Source: an uncultured Desulfovibrio sp. (GTDB lineage Bacteria; Desulfobacterota; Desulfovibrionia; Desulfovibrionales; Desulfovibrionaceae). Taken from it: 64,000 nucleotides of DNA. The notes beneath the pieces were generated by a model. It did not search any database. It saw only the letters and a program-made list of their open reading frames with translations, and was not told where the DNA came from. Of the stretch, positions 63,297 through 64,000 are shown piece by piece. The DNA is taken from assembly GCA_900541395.1 (NCBI GenBank), contig UQJT01000003.1, positions 57,485 through 121,484 of the forward strand. Direction: 5' to 3'. Made by a program: the position numbers and the translations under genes. The stretch's first letter is position 1. Each line of letters starts with the position of its first letter.

Positions 63297-64000
63297 ATGA
63301 ACCGTCTGCGCCGTCGCCTTTTTCTCCTGTTTCTGCTCGTCATGCTGCTGGCTCTGGCCCTGCCGGTTCTATACGGCCGCCAGCGCATGCATGTGGATAT
63401 TCTGGAAGACATGCGGGCCGCCACTCTGCGCCAAGCTGAAGTGACGGCCGCCCTGCTCGACGCTCGACCCGACCTGGACACCGCCGCCCTTCCTGCCTTT
63501 CTGGACGACTTGGCCAGGCGCACGGGCACTCGGTTGACTTTTGTGAGCGACTCGGGCCGGGTACTGGCCGATACGGACATCGCCGCCGATCAGGTGGACG
63601 AACTGCCCGTGCACGCCGACCGCCCTGAAATATCCGGCGCATTGCACAACGGCCGGGGCAGTTCCATACGGCGCAGCGCCACACTCCACCTGGACCTCAT
63701 CTACGCCGCCGCCAAGGTTGAGGCCACGCCGGGTCGTCCGGCCGGAATCATCCGGGTGGCCGTGCCCTTCGCGGGCATTGCGGGCCGGGTGGACGCCCTG
63801 GCCCTGCGCCTGGGCATGGGAGCGCTGCTGGCCGCGGTTGTGGCCTGGTTGCTCAGCCGGGCCGTATTGGGCCGCCTGGACCAGGCTATACGCGACATGA
63901 CACGGGTAGTGGAAGACACCGCTCCCGACCTCCGCGGCGGAGGCCCCATGCCCCGCCCCGCCCTGCCGCCCCGCCGGGAATTTCACGCCCTGAGCGTGGC
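63297..64000 (+). CDS. phoR: PhoR-type sensor histidine kinase, N-terminal part
   Basis: The frame is open from the ATG at 63297 to the window end (234 codons). It shows a first membrane helix at about 7-27, a periplasmic sensory part of about 130 residues, and a second helix at about 164-182 (LGMGALLAAVVAWLLSRAVLG), then the start of a HAMP-like region. The kinase core lies beyond the window. Position 3 bp after phoB supports PhoR. Confidence 0.85.
   Translation, partial: MNRLRRRLFLLFLLVMLLALALPVLYGRQRMHVDILEDMRAATLRQAEVTAALLDARPDLDTAALPAFLDDLARRTGTRLTFVSDSGRVLADTDIAADQVDELPVHADRPEISGALHNGRGSSIRRSATLHLDLIYAAAKVEATPGRPAGIIRVAVPFAGIAGRVDALALRLGMGALLAAVVAWLLSRAVLGRLDQAIRDMTRVVEDTAPDLRGGGPMPRPALPPRREFHALSV

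Noticed and set aside
1-64000. CRISPR array, tRNA or rRNA genes
   Set aside because: No regularly spaced direct repeats, tRNA cloverleaf or rRNA signature was seen on reading either strand.

Overview
The window reads as chromosomal DNA of a Gram-negative, GC-rich bacterium of the Desulfovibrio type (sulfate-reducing Desulfobacterota). This is an inference from gene content: an outer-membrane lipid-transport (mla) operon and LptE, a leuS-lptE-holA cluster, a yceD-rpmF-plsX-fabH-fabG-acpP-fabF cluster, an anaerobic-type cobaltochelatase (CbiK) and a biotin ligase / pyruvate carboxylase / PEP-synthase-like block of the kind I associate with Desulfovibrio. No rRNA, tRNA or CRISPR array was seen.

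Layout. 1-3.3 kb (+): mlaE(partial)-F-D-C-A, then gpt. 4.0-19.6 kb (-): a long housekeeping run, read in the order fabF, glyA, dCMP deaminase, ribD-ribE-ribBA-ribH, nusB, leuS-lptE-holA, radC, lon. 19.9-28 kb (-): aminotransferase, yceD-rpmF-plsX-fabH-fabG-acpP (phospholipid and fatty-acid start-up), cbiK plus a DUF523 gene, purM. 28-37.3 kb (+): a translationally coupled trio (secreted protein, AmmeMemoRadiSam-type radical SAM enzyme, corrinoid adenosyltransferase), Smr protein, glpX, fabD, argS, SPOR protein, HD-GYP phosphodiesterase. 37.5-47.1 kb: cca diverging from birA with overlapping ATG codons, then pyruvate carboxylase and a giant PEP-synthase-like protein, which together form a pyruvate/oxaloacetate/PEP node with its own biotin ligase. 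47.4-48.6 kb: nitroreductase and universal stress protein.

48.6-53.2 kb is the accessory part: a candidate structured RNA with its own terminator, and a decayed dedA paralogue split by about 3.2 kb of foreign DNA. The insert carries a C-terminal relaxase remnant, an intact gene with a BspA-like leucine-rich-repeat / BRCT / DUF2262-like architecture, and a 211-bp transposon-like element with 26-bp inverted ends and an 8-bp target duplication. A 151-bp palindromic repeat abuts the end of the dead dedA; a near-identical second copy lies at 58.1 kb, directly before a DJ-1/PfpI-family gene.

53.2-58.9 kb: intact dedA, then a ZraP-like periplasmic protein diverging from a ZraS/ZraR-like two-component pair. 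A near-perfect sigma-54 promoter precedes zraP and the regulator is a sigma-54 activator, so the circuit is self-consistent. 58.9-64 kb: a YbjN-domain protein and pstS-pstC-pstA (no pstB alongside), diverging from phoB-phoR (phoR cut by the window end). Pho-box-like 11-bp repeats lie in front of both divergent units.
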